Source: Rothia nasimurium
Lineage (GTDB): Bacteria > Actinomycetota > Actinomycetes > Actinomycetales > Micrococcaceae
Length of the DNA: 64,000 bases
Direction: 5' to 3'
NCBI RefSeq assembly: GCF_928381705.1
Contig: NZ_CAKMSR010000001.1
Location: 1-64,000, forward strand
Shown here: positions 33,128 to 41,059 of the stretch, piece by piece
Position numbering within the stretch: position 1 is the stretch's first letter
Layout of the letters: every line of letters begins with the position of its first letter
Made by a program: the position numbers and the translations under genes
Notes under the pieces: model-generated
Seen by the model: the letters and a program-made list of their open reading frames with translations, nothing else
The model's database searches: none
What the model was told of the DNA's origin: nothing

Positions 33128-33232
33128 GCGCCTTCTTCGTCTGAGGTTGGGGTGGGCGCCACGGGTGCGGCGTCTTGTACGAGTATAGACAGCAAAGTGG
33201 TTCTGTGGGTCGGGTAGAGCGGGTGTGAGACG

Positions 33233-34240
33233 ATGGTGAGCATGTTGCGCGCGCATTTTGTTCTGGAACCAACCCACCGGGTCCACCTGGGCCAGACCTT
33301 TGCTCCCCTACAGCGCGGAGCCTTCGACCCCCTCTTCCGTCAGGTAGCCGGGCCTGCTGGCCCTGTTTTTTGGGCGACGGCCCGCGAAGCTGGGGTGGGT
33401 CTGGTTGTTCGTTTTGCCAGGACGCACCCCGCCGACCTGCGCGCCCCGATTGAGGTAACGATTTGGGCAGGTGACAACTCCCCTAGCGGTACATCATCTG
33501 CGTCCGCCTTGGAAGCTTTTGCGGCTCGCGTGCCGGGCTGGCTGGGCGAGTGGGACAGCTGGACTAGCTTCTATAAGTCACCGGCCTGGGCGCAGCTCCC
33601 GCCCCGACTGATCAAGGCCCGAGCTGAAGCTCCGGGCTTACGGTTGCCGTCCATCGGCCTGCTCTCGCAGAATCTGCTCCTGGCCATTACTGAGCAGAGG
33701 GTAACCGGTATCGAAGCTATGGGCGGCATGAGGGCCCTGCTCCGCCAGTATGGGGACCCGGCCCCTGCCACCGGTCACCCCGATCAGCCGCCGGGGCTGA
33801 TTATCTTTCCCCAGGCGTCCGTCTTTGCCCACATTCCCGATTGGGCCTACCACCGCGCCGGCTTTAACCGCTCCCGCTCATCTGCCATGGTGCACTATGC
33901 GAACCGGGCTGAGTCCTTCGAACGGTTTGCCTCCCAGCACAGCGTGAGCGAACTCGCCCGGGCACTGAACTCGGTTCCCGGTATTGGCCCCTGGACCATC
34001 GCAGAAACCCTGCAACGCTACTGCGGCCACCCCGACGCCGTCAGCGTGGGTGACTATCACCTTGCCCACCACGTCACCTATGCCTTCGATGGTACCCGTG
34101 GCGATGACGCCCGCATGGTAGAGCTACTTGCTCCCTATGCCGGGCACCGCCAGCGGGTTGTGGCCCTCATCAAGGCCGCCGGAATCAGCGAACCGCGCCG
34201 CGGCCCCCGGTATGCCCCGCAGGATATGCGCTCCTTCTAA
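33233..34240 (+). CDS. DNA-3-methyladenine glycosylase II-like (HhH-GPD)
   Basis: A 335-residue protein whose C-terminal half has the helix-hairpin-helix motif ALNSVPGIGPWTIAETLQRY followed by GHPDAVSVGDYHLAHH, with the catalytic aspartate in the SVGDYHL context of AlkA-type enzymes. It removes alkylated bases in base-excision repair. The N-terminal ~110 residues match the domain of larger actinobacterial AlkA-like proteins. ATG 33233 or 33242 could be used. A terminator follows 4 nt after the stop. Confidence 0.85.
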   Translation: MVSMLRAHFVLEPTHRVHLGQTFAPLQRGAFDPLFRQVAGPAGPVFWATAREAGVGLVVRFARTHPADLRAPIEVTIWAGDNSPSGTSSASALEAFAARVPGWLGEWDSWTSFYKSPAWAQLPPRLIKARAEAPGLRLPSIGLLSQNLLLAITEQRVTGIEAMGGMRALLRQYGDPAPATGHPDQPPGLIIFPQASVFAHIPDWAYHRAGFNRSRSSAMVHYANRAESFERFASQHSVSELARALNSVPGIGPWTIAETLQRYCGHPDAVSVGDYHLAHHVTYAFDGTRGDDARMVELLAPYAGHRQRVVALIKAAGISEPRRGPRYAPQDMRSF

Positions 34241-34244
34241 AAAC

Positions 34245-34279
34245 AAGGTCGCCCTCCCCCAGTTAGGGGAGGGCGACTT
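34245..34279. terminator. Bidirectional terminator between the glycosylase and trxA
   Basis: GTCGCCCTCCCC (34248-34259) pairs with GGGGAGGGCGAC (34266-34277), flanked by A/T-rich ends. It serves both converging genes. Confidence 0.85.
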
Positions 34280-34300
34280 ATATAAAGAAAGTTAGTGGCT

Positions 34301-34681
34301 TTAGGCCTGCTCAGCCTGGGCTGCTTCAGCCTCGGCAACCTGCTTGTGCACCTCGGCCATATCCAGACCCTTGACAGCGTCGATAATCTGGTCGAGCTGC
34401 TGGGCATTCAGAGCACCGGGCTGGGAGAAGACGAGAACGCCCTCGCGGAAGCCCATGATGGTGGGGATAGAGGTGATACCTGCTGCGGCGGCCAGCTGCT
34501 GCTGGTCTTCGGTGTCGACCTTGCCGAAGGTGATATCGGCATGCTTTTCAGAAGCAGCTTCGAAGATGGGGCCGAACTGCTTGCAGGGGCCGCACCAGTC
34601 TGCCCAGAAGTCGAGGAAGAGAATGTCTGAGTTTTCGACGTTCTGGGTCAGGTTTTCCTGGGTAATTTCAATGGTTGCCAT
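34301..34681 (-). CDS. trxA: Thioredoxin
   Basis: A 126-residue thioredoxin: FLDFWADWCGPCKQFGPIF with the redox-active WCGPC, the cis-proline TSIPTIMGFREG, and an Ala/Glu-rich C-terminal tail. It reduces protein disulfides in the cytoplasm. ATG 34681 is chosen to fit the family; a GTG at 34690 is in frame, and neither has a strong ribosome site. Confidence 0.92.
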   Translation of the reverse strand: MATIEITQENLTQNVENSDILFLDFWADWCGPCKQFGPIFEAASEKHADITFGKVDTEDQQQLAAAAGITSIPTIMGFREGVLVFSQPGALNAQQLDQIIDAVKGLDMAEVHKQVAEAEAAQAEQA

Positions 34682-34766
34682 GAGAAACACGCTACCGGTT
34701 TTATCGGGGCTTGTCTAAAGACTGTGGCCGGTTTCTCTGATAATGAAGCTAGCTCACCAAGGGAAT

Positions 34767-34799
34767 AAAAAATCCCGCCTCGTGTGAGGCGGGATTTTT
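34767..34799 (-). terminator. Terminator of tRNA-Tyr
   Basis: AAAAATCCCGCCTC, loop GTGT, GAGGCGGGATTTTT: 14 perfectly paired bases, starting 4 nt past the tRNA on the minus strand. Confidence 0.9.
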
Positions 34800-34803
34800 G
34801 CTG

Positions 34804-34885
34804 TGGCAGATGAGGGATTTGAACCCCCGTAGGCAATGCCAGCTGATTTACAGTCAGCCCCCTTTGGCCGCTCGGGTAATCTGCC
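34804..34885 (-). tRNA. trnY: tRNA-Tyr (GTA)
   Basis: An 82-nt class II tRNA: acceptor GGCAGAT/ATCTGCC, anticodon loop CTGTAAA with anticodon GTA, a long variable arm, T-loop GGTTCAAATCC, discriminator A. Confidence 0.95.
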
Positions 34886-34997
34886 GTATTCAATTTCTTG
34901 AATCTGTTCGTTTGAGCGAACAGTAGAATACTTTACACACTTTTAGGCAGCTTGCCAAACCAAAAGTAGCTTTTGTTGCAAAGACCACTTAAGCGGG

Positions 34998-35032
34998 CCG
35001 ACCGGCGCGCTATGAGAGCGGACGCCGGTCGG
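34998..35032 (-). terminator. Inverted repeat after the 143-codon hypothetical gene
   Basis: CCGACCGGCG (34998-35007) and CGCCGGTCGG (35023-35032), 15-nt loop, 8 nt past the stop. No clear T tract, so termination is probable but not certain. Confidence 0.5.
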
Positions 35033-35039
35033 GGCCATG

Positions 35040-35450
35040 TTAGTTAGACGCAGAGCTTGCCGCCAGGGCTTCTTGCTCTAGCAGGAGCGATATTTCAAGG
35101 TTTTCTAGGTAGGCATAAGCCTGCTCGGGGGTGCACATGCCGCCACGAATTTCGCGGGAGAGATTTTCTTTCACGCCCTCGAATCTGGCGACTAAATCAG
35201 CATCGTGCAGGGTTTGCCCCAGCCCGCGGGCAAAATCTGGGACCCGTTCGACTTCAGGCGAGCCGCTGCCCGCCGGGGCAGTTGCATCGGCGGCAGTAAA
35301 GCCGTCTGCCACTAAATCTGCAAGGAGAGCCTCGTAGGCTCGCTGCATGGTCTCGTCAGTTACAGCTAGTACCTGGTGCGCTGCCGGAGTGGTTCCTGAG
35401 CCGGGCCGTACGCCGGCTGCAGCGTGGGCAGCTGTTTTCTTTTCAGCCAT
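35040..35450 (-). CDS. Hypothetical protein, 136 residues
   Basis: A small soluble, alanine-rich acidic protein. The N-terminal ~35 residues (MAEKKTAAHAAAGVRPGSGT) look disordered; the remainder is helical (ETMQRAYEALLADLVADGF, LENLEISLLLEQEALAA). I do not recognise a family. ATG 35450 follows GGATGAAGC. It stands alone between tRNA-Tyr and yajQ and is divergent from the latter. Codon use fits the genome. Confidence 0.6.
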   Translation of the reverse strand: MAEKKTAAHAAAGVRPGSGTTPAAHQVLAVTDETMQRAYEALLADLVADGFTAADATAPAGSGSPEVERVPDFARGLGQTLHDADLVARFEGVKENLSREIRGGMCTPEQAYAYLENLEISLLLEQEALAASSASN

Positions 35451-35550
35451 AGCTTCATCCTCCCAAACCAAGATGAACTTTAGCTGAGAATGGTGTCACA
35501 GTTTCATAACGATTGCGATAACCTGCATAGCCCCCGCAAAACAGGGTACC

Positions 35551-35612
35551 TTTGTAGGTAAGCGCCCCTCACCCGCTAGCGGTCTACAGGGGCACGGTCA
35601 CCTATCTACAAG
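35551..35612 (+). promoter_or_regulatory. Structured 5' leader of yajQ
   Basis: Three stacked stems close on one axis: TTGTAG with CTACAA (35552-35557, 35606-35611), AGGT with ACCT, and GCCCCT with AGGGGC (35564-35569, 35588-35593), ending just before the ribosome site AAAGAGG. The stacking so close to the start codon suggests RNA-level control; no known riboswitch class is recognised. Confidence 0.5.
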
Positions 35613-35629
35613 CAAAGAGGTAAGCACCC

Positions 35630-36121
35630 GTGGCAAGCGATTCATCATTCGACGTTGTTTCAAAGGTCGACAAGCAGGAAGTTTCTAACGCCCTCAACCA
35701 GGCCCAGAAGGAAGTAGCCCAGCGCTACGACTTCCGCGGTGTCGGCGCTGAAATTGATTTCTCCGGCGAAAAGATCCTGATTAAGGCCAACTCCGAGGAG
35801 CGCGCCCTGGCCGTGCTCGATGTCTTCCAGTCCAAGCTGGTCAAGCGCGGCATCTCGCTCAAGTCCCTGGATTCCGGCGACCCCTACGCTTCTGGCAAGG
35901 AATACCGCATTGAGTCCTCTATCAAGGAGGGTATCGCCCAGGACCAGGCCAAGAAAATCTCTAAGCTCATTCGCGAAGAGGGCCCCAAGTCGGTCAAGGC
36001 TACCATTCAGGGCGATGAGCTGCGCGTAACCTCCAAGTCCCGCGATGACCTGCAGGACGTCATTGCCCTACTCAAGGGCGCCGACCTTGAGGTTGACCTG
36101 CAGTTCGTCAACTACCGCTAG
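35630..36121 (+). CDS. yajQ: YajQ-family nucleotide-binding protein
   Basis: A 163-residue protein of normal family length: [20 protein letters not shown], the [12 protein letters not shown] segment, [19 protein letters not shown], and the C-terminal [19 protein letters not shown]. It consists of two ferredoxin-like folds; some homologues bind c-di-GMP and interact with a transcription factor. GTG start behind AAAGAGG and a hairpin-rich leader. A terminator follows. Confidence 0.92.
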   Translation: MASDSSFDVVSKVDKQEVSNALNQAQKEVAQRYDFRGVGAEIDFSGEKILIKANSEERALAVLDVFQSKLVKRGISLKSLDSGDPYASGKEYRIESSIKEGIAQDQAKKISKLIREEGPKSVKATIQGDELRVTSKSRDDLQDVIALLKGADLEVDLQFVNYR

Positions 36122-36159
36122 GCACCTGCCCCATAGGGGCGTCCGCACCTAGATATAAG

Positions 36160-36195
36160 GCTCCCCACCTGCCCGGGCAGGTGGGGAGCTCTTCT
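36160..36195 (+). terminator. Terminator of yajQ
   Basis: A perfect palindrome from 36160 to 36189 (GCTCCCCACCTGCC...), 13-14 bp stem with a CCGG loop, followed by CTTCTTT; also faces the htpX 3' end. Confidence 0.8.
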
Positions 36196-36246
36196 TTAAC
36201 CTGTTCAGATTTGTACGGTCAACTTTCAGTCAGCGTGACCTGAAGT

Positions 36247-37140
36247 CTAGAGCTGCCCGTTCTGACGAGCCATATTTTCGAGTCGGGCGATACGGTCAGC
36301 CATGGGCGGGTGGGTAGCCATCAGGTTCTTAATCGAACCACCGCCTCGGAAGGGGTTAGCAATCATCATGGAGGCAGCGCCTGCGGTCTGGCGGTTCTCG
36401 GGGTTCATGGGGTAGCGTGACACCCCGTTTTCCAGCTTGTGCAGGGCGGACGCCAGCGCCAGCGGGTCGCCGGTGAGGCGGGCGCCGTCCTCGTCGGCAT
36501 CGTATTCACGGGTGCGGCTAATAGCCATCTGCATGACGGCTGAGGCCAGGGGCGCCAGGAAGGCGATGAGCAGGGTGAAGATGAGGCCACCGCCGCGGTT
36601 TTCTTCGCGGTTACCGCCAAACATGGCGCCGAAGGTAGCGAACTGGGCGATAGTACCGATGACGGAGGCGATAGCGGCAGCAATGGAGCCGGTCAGAATA
36701 TCGCGGTTGTAGACGTGCATGAGCTCATGGCCAATCACACCGCGCATCTCGCGCTCGTCGAGCAGCTGCAGAATACCCTCGGTGCAGCAGACCGCGGCGT
36801 TCTGGGGGTTACGGCCGGTAGCGAAGGCGTTAGGGGTCATGGTCGGGGCAACGTAGAGTTTGGGCATGGGCTGGTTGGCCTTAGCTGAGAGCTCTTCAAC
36901 GATGGCGTAGAGGCCGGGAATCTGCTCACGGGTAACCGGGTAGGCGTTCATGGAGCGGATAGCGAGCTTGTCTGAGTTCCAGTAGGTGTAGGCGACCGTA
37001 CCTACACCGATCAGGCCGAAGAGCACAATAAAGATTGAGCTTCGGGTGAAGTAGGCCAGGCCTGCACCAATGAGGAGCAGGAAACCTACCATCGACCCCA
37101 AGAGCAGGGCTGTTTTGAGGCCGTTGTTATGGCTGTGCAT
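36247..37140 (-). CDS. htpX: Membrane zinc metalloprotease HtpX
   Basis: A 297-residue M48 protease with four membrane segments: two N-terminal (GSMVGFLLLIGAGLAYF and the following pair) and two after the active site. GVIGHELMHVYNRD holds the HEXXH zinc site, and REYDADEDGARLTG supplies the third zinc ligand. It degrades misfolded membrane proteins. ATG 37140 follows AAAGGACTTTC. Stands alone between two inverted-repeat terminators. Confidence 0.94.
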   Translation of the reverse strand: MHSHNNGLKTALLLGSMVGFLLLIGAGLAYFTRSSIFIVLFGLIGVGTVAYTYWNSDKLAIRSMNAYPVTREQIPGLYAIVEELSAKANQPMPKLYVAPTMTPNAFATGRNPQNAAVCCTEGILQLLDEREMRGVIGHELMHVYNRDILTGSIAAAIASVIGTIAQFATFGAMFGGNREENRGGGLIFTLLIAFLAPLASAVMQMAISRTREYDADEDGARLTGDPLALASALHKLENGVSRYPMNPENRQTAGAASMMIANPFRGGGSIKNLMATHPPMADRIARLENMARQNGQL

Positions 37141-37224
37141 GAAAGTCCTTTCGTCGGGGTCTTGATTTCTAGGTTAGATGCCCAAGCTGAGATAGTGCCC
37201 GGTGTTCCGCTAGAGGCTTTAGAA

Positions 37225-37266
37225 AAACGCCCACCGAGTCCCCTTGTGCGGGGCCGGTAGGCGTTT
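37225..37266 (-). terminator. Terminator of the fused sigma factor gene
   Basis: AAACGCC-c-ACCG...CGGT-AGGCGTTT stem (37225-37231 with 37260-37266) enclosing a second CCCC/GGGG stem, 6 nt past the stop; minus-strand T run follows. Confidence 0.75.
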
Positions 37267-37271
37267 CTTAC

Positions 37272-39476
37272 CTAGTAGCAGGTGATGTCTTGAATTCGGC
37301 TGATGCCAAAGTAGCTCTCAAGCACGTAGGTGGCATAGGGCGATTCGATAATGATGGGGGGCAGGTAGGTTCCAAATCCTGAGGGGAATTCAGCACCTTC
37401 AGAGTCAGTTACCAGGAAGGTGATGATGCACATACGGTTGTCACCAACGGGGTGCCCAATGGTATCCCAGGGAGTATTAGCGATGAACTCGTAGTACTCC
37501 GGAGTACCCACCCAGTCCAGGGGCCCCAGAATCTCAGGGATTCCAGTATCGGGGTCCACCGGATCGACAGGCACAACCGGCTCAACCGGGTCTATGGGAA
37601 CTTCCGGATCGATAGGCTCAACGGGAACCTCAGGGTCAACGGGCTCGACCGGAACTTCCGGATCGACAGGCTCAACGGGAACCTCCGGATCGACAGGTTC
37701 AACGGGAACCTCAGGATCCACAGGTTCAACGGGGACCTCAGGGTCAACGGGAACTTCCGGATCGACAGGCTCAACAGGAACCTCAGGGTCAACGGGCTCG
37801 ACCGGAACTTCCGGGTCAACCGGGTCAACGGGAACTTCCGGATCGACAGGCTCAACAGGAACCTCGGGGTCAACTGGCTCGACCGGAACTTCCGGGTCCA
37901 CGGGCTCAACAGGAACCTCAGGGTCCACAGGCTGCTCGGGAGCAATCGGGGTCTCAGGTTCTGCCGGAGGGGCTGGCTCAGAGGGAGTGACCGGCTCGGC
38001 AGGAGCTTCCGGCTGCGAGGGAACAGCAGGGGCTTCGGGAGCAGCAGGTAGCTCAGGGGTGACCGGGGCAGCCGAAGACTCAGGGGCAGGAGCCGGAGGA
38101 ACCTGTACAGAAACAGGCTCAGTCAGAGACGCTGTAGCATTTTCTGAAGCGGCAGGAGCACTCGCACTAGATGTAGCAGACTCAGCGGTCTTGTTCGTTG
38201 AAGCAGAGCTACCGTCGGACGAGGCAGCAGCAAGCGGCTGCGCAGCAGGAGCTTCCGGCGCCACCGCATTGGCTAGAGAACTTGAAGAGGCAGCACTGCT
38301 AGAGCTGTTGCTGCCCTGGCCAGCTGAGGGCCCGTTAACGGCTACGGACGAGCGCAAGGTTTCGGCGGTCATGCCGCTAGAGACGCTCTGGGGCTCATTC
38401 ACCAGGCTATCGGTAACGCCTGAAGTATCGTCGCTCGGCTGGGCTTTAGGGGTCTGCAGCTGGGAGTCTGCGCTGATAACCGCTGAACCGGCCGAAGAAT
38501 TATTGACCAGGGCCATACCACCGGCCACAGCACCGATAGCGGTCACGACCGCAGCGGCACCTGCCAGGGCCTGGCTGCCGGGCGTCCAGCGTCCGCCCCC
38601 AAAACCTGAGAAAAGGCCACCCTGGGCGCCGGCACCAGCGGCGGCGCTACCAGCCACACCACCGGCCAGGAAGGGCAGAAGCACCTTGGAACCGTCGGTG
38701 ATAACGGGCACCAGGCCCGCCAGCACGGGGAAAACCCAAACACGCATGGACTTGTTGATACCGGCCAGGGTCAGGTATTCCGAGGTGCAGTAGGAGCACA
38801 CCGACAGGTGCAGGCGCAGAACTTCACTACGCTTCTTGGTCAGGGAGCCACGCACCATAGAGCTCAGGTGGGGTGAGTACTGGGCACACTCGTCGGTCTT
38901 CGGCGCGTTCTGGTGGGCCCGCAGGAAGCCTTCGCGCAGGCTCTCACGGGCACGGGTAGCCAGGGCCGAGACGGCGTTGGCAGAAAGATTCATGGTCTGG
39001 GCGACTTCGCGGGGCTTCTTATCTTCAACCTCGGTCATCCAGAGCACGGTCTGCCAGCGTTCCGGCAGGCCGGTGAAGGCGCTGATGAGCTCGTCTGATT
39101 CGTGTAATTTCAAGACGGTTTCGTCCAGCGAGCCCATGGATTCCAGGTGCTCTTCTTCGCTGGGCACTTCTTTTTGGGCAATCAGGCCATTTTCTGCCGC
39201 CAGGTGGGCAATGGTAGTAGCAAGGTAGCCCCCCATAAAGGTTCGGGGGCCCTTACCGTTCTTGAGGGCCTGAAGCACACGCACAAAGGCTTCGGAGACG
39301 ATGTCTTCTGAGAGGGTGTTGTTAGAGGTGTGCTTATAAGCGATGGCGCGAGCCATCGACACGTAACGTTCATACAGAACGCCGAACGAATCAAGCTTGC
39401 CTTCGCGGACGTCCGAGAGCAGCAGCTCGTCGGTGGGGCCGCCACTAGCTGGTTGCGCGGTGTTGTGTGATTGCAT
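37272..39476 (-). CDS. ECF sigma factor fused to zinc-finger, membrane anchor and extracellular Pro-rich repeats
   Basis: A 734-residue multidomain protein. Residues ~20-90 are sigma region 2 (FGVLYERYVSMARAIAYKH, SEDIVSEAFVRVLQAL) and ~130-190 region 4 (LPERWQTVLWMTEVEDKKPR, EVAQTMNLSANAVSALATRA). A zinc-binding anti-sigma-like segment follows (LHLSVCSYCTSEYL, ~residue 225), then hydrophobic stretches (VWVFPVLAGLVPVI and an Ala/Gly-rich helix, ~295-320), a Ser/Ala-rich region and 13 DPEVP units (~500-640). The C-terminal ~70 residues contain two cysteines. Probably a self-regulated, membrane-tethered sigma factor; which signal it senses is unknown. Confidence 0.8.
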   Translation of the reverse strand: MQSHNTAQPASGGPTDELLLSDVREGKLDSFGVLYERYVSMARAIAYKHTSNNTLSEDIVSEAFVRVLQALKNGKGPRTFMGGYLATTIAHLAAENGLIAQKEVPSEEEHLESMGSLDETVLKLHESDELISAFTGLPERWQTVLWMTEVEDKKPREVAQTMNLSANAVSALATRARESLREGFLRAHQNAPKTDECAQYSPHLSSMVRGSLTKKRSEVLRLHLSVCSYCTSEYLTLAGINKSMRVWVFPVLAGLVPVITDGSKVLLPFLAGGVAGSAAAGAGAQGGLFSGFGGGRWTPGSQALAGAAAVVTAIGAVAGGMALVNNSSAGSAVISADSQLQTPKAQPSDDTSGVTDSLVNEPQSVSSGMTAETLRSSVAVNGPSAGQGSNSSSSAASSSSLANAVAPEAPAAQPLAAASSDGSSASTNKTAESATSSASAPAASENATASLTEPVSVQVPPAPAPESSAAPVTPELPAAPEAPAVPSQPEAPAEPVTPSEPAPPAEPETPIAPEQPVDPEVPVEPVDPEVPVEPVDPEVPVEPVDPEVPVDPVDPEVPVEPVDPEVPVEPVDPEVPVDPEVPVEPVDPEVPVEPVDPEVPVEPVDPEVPVEPVDPEVPVEPIDPEVPIDPVEPVVPVDPVDPDTGIPEILGPLDWVGTPEYYEFIANTPWDTIGHPVGDNRMCIITFLVTDSEGAEFPSGFGTYLPPIIIESPYATYVLESYFGISRIQDITCY
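37577..37935 (-). repeat. 27-bp tandem repeats coding for DPEVPVEPV units
   Basis: Thirteen DPEVP units, mostly 9 residues (27 bp) long with one short 6-residue unit; third-position changes show that the copies have drifted but sub-blocks are identical. Copy-number variation by slippage or recombination is likely. Confidence 0.85.
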
Positions 39477-39576
39477 GAAAATCCCTGGGTTTATGCGAGT
39501 TACCCCTAGTTAGAGTGGTGGGGCATTCTATTAGTCTATCGGGATTATGCCCTGTGTGCAGTAGTTTGTGGAAAGA

Positions 39577-39626
39577 ACAACAACGGCCCGACCCCTATGC
39601 GGTGACAGGGGCCGGGCCGTTGTTGT
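39577..39626. terminator. Strong inverted repeat with no gene obviously ending at it
   Basis: ACAACAACGGCCCG-a-CCCCT (39577-39596) pairs with AGGGG-c-CGGGCCGTTGTTGT (39607-39626). It lies 100 nt upstream of the sigma gene start. On the minus strand it could end a transcript coming from the 39.65-40.3 kb region. Confidence 0.65.
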
Positions 39627-40100
39627 CCCTAGCGGTAAAGCGGTGCGAGCCTCTCTACCCTCTGTTGGTGGCAGCAGCTCCCCCTTCCCTGGAGGTGCCG
39701 CCTGCCGGTGGTGAGTGTGTAGCTTGTGTGCCACCACCCACGAACAGCGTTGGCACTTTGCGTTTCAGTGCCTGCGAAAGCATCTGAAGTGTATTGGGTT
39801 GTATGTATTTGCCCTGGCACAGAACCCGCGAACGGCCCTGTGCGGTGGCTATTTTCTGTGTGTGATGGGCAGAGCCGCTCGATAAGTTCCAGCAGCGGCG
39901 GCTCTGCACCTTAACACATCACAGTGTTGGCTCCTTGGGCGCCGGGGTGTTTTCCCCTAGTCCCGGCGAGGTGCCATTGTGCTCGTCGAATCCCCACGAT
40001 TGACGGGCACGGTTTATTCCCTTGTTCCCTGCCCTGCTTCCCATGGCAGTTTGGGGTGGTGCGCTACCAAGCCGATCATGAAAATCGGTAGACACACCCG
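39627..40100 (-). ncRNA. Candidate structured RNA region of unknown class
   Basis: No protein-like frame. Read on the minus strand it forms stable stems: TGTGATG...GCAGAGCCGC paired with GCGGCTCTGC...CATCACA (~39867-39930), GGCACT/AGTGCC near 39750-39770, CGCCGGG/CCCGGCG near 39945-39975, and ends at the 39577-39626 hairpin. I could not match RNase P, tmRNA, SRP or 6S signatures. The structure is seen; the existence of a transcript is inferred. Confidence 0.3.
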
Positions 40101-40381
40101 ACAGTTTTGCGCTGTCATAGATAAAGAGGCGGATAGACCTGTTTTATGACGCGAAAACGGGAAGTTTTTTAAAAAACTTTCCACCCACCCTCAAATATGG
40201 CCTTGACTAGGGAGTTTTCTCGGAAAAGTTTTTTAAAATTTATCACGATTCTCCGGTTTTGAAGGGCCCCAGCCCTCCTCACAGAGCAAAAGAGGGGAAG
40301 CAAGCATCCACTCCCCCAGGCGGGCCACCCTTCTACCTTCAGGTTTCCGTTTAGTCAGCCCTGACTCACAACCCAACCCCA
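40101..40381. other. AT-rich non-coding stretch upstream of fur
   Basis: It contains a perfect 18-nt palindrome AAGTTTTTTAAAAAACTT (40162-40179) and, 45 nt on, a related AAAAGTTTTTTAAAATTT (~40224-40241). The shared AAGTTTTTTAAAA suggests paired binding sites for an unidentified protein. No open frame is seen. Confidence 0.4.
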
Positions 40382-40415
40382 CCTTATTGTGAAAGACTCA
40401 GAATAAGGATATTAT
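40382..40415 (+). promoter_or_regulatory. Promoter and Fur-type operator of fur-katA
   Basis: TTGTGA (40387-40392), 17-nt spacer and TATTAT (40410-40415). The inverted repeat CCTTATT-13 nt-AATAAGG (40382-40408) covers the -35 and spacer, as expected for an autorepressor of the CatR/FurA type. The -10 ends 6 nt before ATG 40422, giving a leaderless mRNA, as described for mycobacterial furA. Confidence 0.7.
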
Positions 40416-40421
40416 GGTGAC

Positions 40422-40973
40422 ATGATGTCAACAACGAGCAACCTCGGAGCAAGCGGGTGCAGCCACATCCCCGGCAGTACCAACACTCCCGCCAGTGCCC
40501 ACCAAAAAGCCTGGTCAGCTCAGCTTCGATCTAAAGGTCGTCGCGTCACAAAACAGCGCCTATCTGTGCTTGCAGCTGTACACGAGAACCCGCACTCCAC
40601 AGCAGACGCTGTTGTTACAGCCGTCCGCCAGGAGCTACCGGGAATCACCGTACAGTCGGTGTACGTCGTCCTCGCAGATCTCACCGACATCAACATGCTC
40701 CGCAAATTTGAACCACCGGGATCAGCAGGGCTCTACGAGACCCGCACCGGCGACAACCACCACCACGCCTACTGCATCCGCTGCGGCAAGGTCGAAGACG
40801 TGGACTGCGCCATCGGGGCCGCCCCCTGCCTGACCCCCAGCGATTTTCACGGCATGGCTCTTCTCAGCGCCGATGTGCTCTACCGAGGCATCTGCGCCGA
40901 CTGCCAAAACGCCGACGAAAAAGAAGTGGCCCTCGCCCAGCAGGCAGCCGCCAACCAGGCACTAGCCAGCTAG
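40422..40973 (+). CDS. Fur-family peroxide-type regulator (FurA/CatR-like)
   Basis: A 183-residue Fur-family protein. After a ~30-residue Ser/Ala-rich leader come the winged helix ([39 protein letters not shown]) and the dimerisation domain with metal ligands [20 protein letters not shown] and a later ICADC. Two CxxC pairs form the structural zinc site. It lies 86 nt upstream of catalase, so it is most likely its peroxide-responsive repressor, like CatR of Streptomyces. Confidence 0.88.
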   Translation: MMSTTSNLGASGCSHIPGSTNTPASAHQKAWSAQLRSKGRRVTKQRLSVLAAVHENPHSTADAVVTAVRQELPGITVQSVYVVLADLTDINMLRKFEPPGSAGLYETRTGDNHHHAYCIRCGKVEDVDCAIGAAPCLTPSDFHGMALLSADVLYRGICADCQNADEKEVALAQQAAANQALAS

Positions 40974-41059
40974 GGCAGAGCGTCATCACCCTCTGCCTGC
41001 CTACTAGAACCGCCCCTAGAGACAGACAGAAAACAACCCCACACAGGAAAGTAGGAAAA

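Noticed and set aside
35551-35612. Cyclic di-GMP riboswitch ahead of yajQ
   Set aside because: The leader lacks the conserved bases and tetraloop-receptor layout of known c-di-GMP aptamers; only a stacked hairpin is visible.
37577-37935. Regular 27-bp repeats resembling a CRISPR array
   Set aside because: No unique spacers; the units are contiguous, in frame and coding, and no cas genes are nearby.
37594-38793. A 399-codon plus-strand frame rich in Gly/Ser/Thr opposite the sigma fusion gene
   Set aside because: It is the antisense reading of the DPEVP repeats and adjacent GC-rich codons; no ribosome site, and the minus-strand gene has clear domains.
39627-40100. RNase P RNA, tmRNA or SRP RNA
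   Set aside because: Searched by eye for the RNase P GAGGAAAGTCC block, the tmRNA tag and 3' tRNA-like end, and the SRP GGAAG/GCAGC loop; none convincingly present. Kept only as an unknown structured region.
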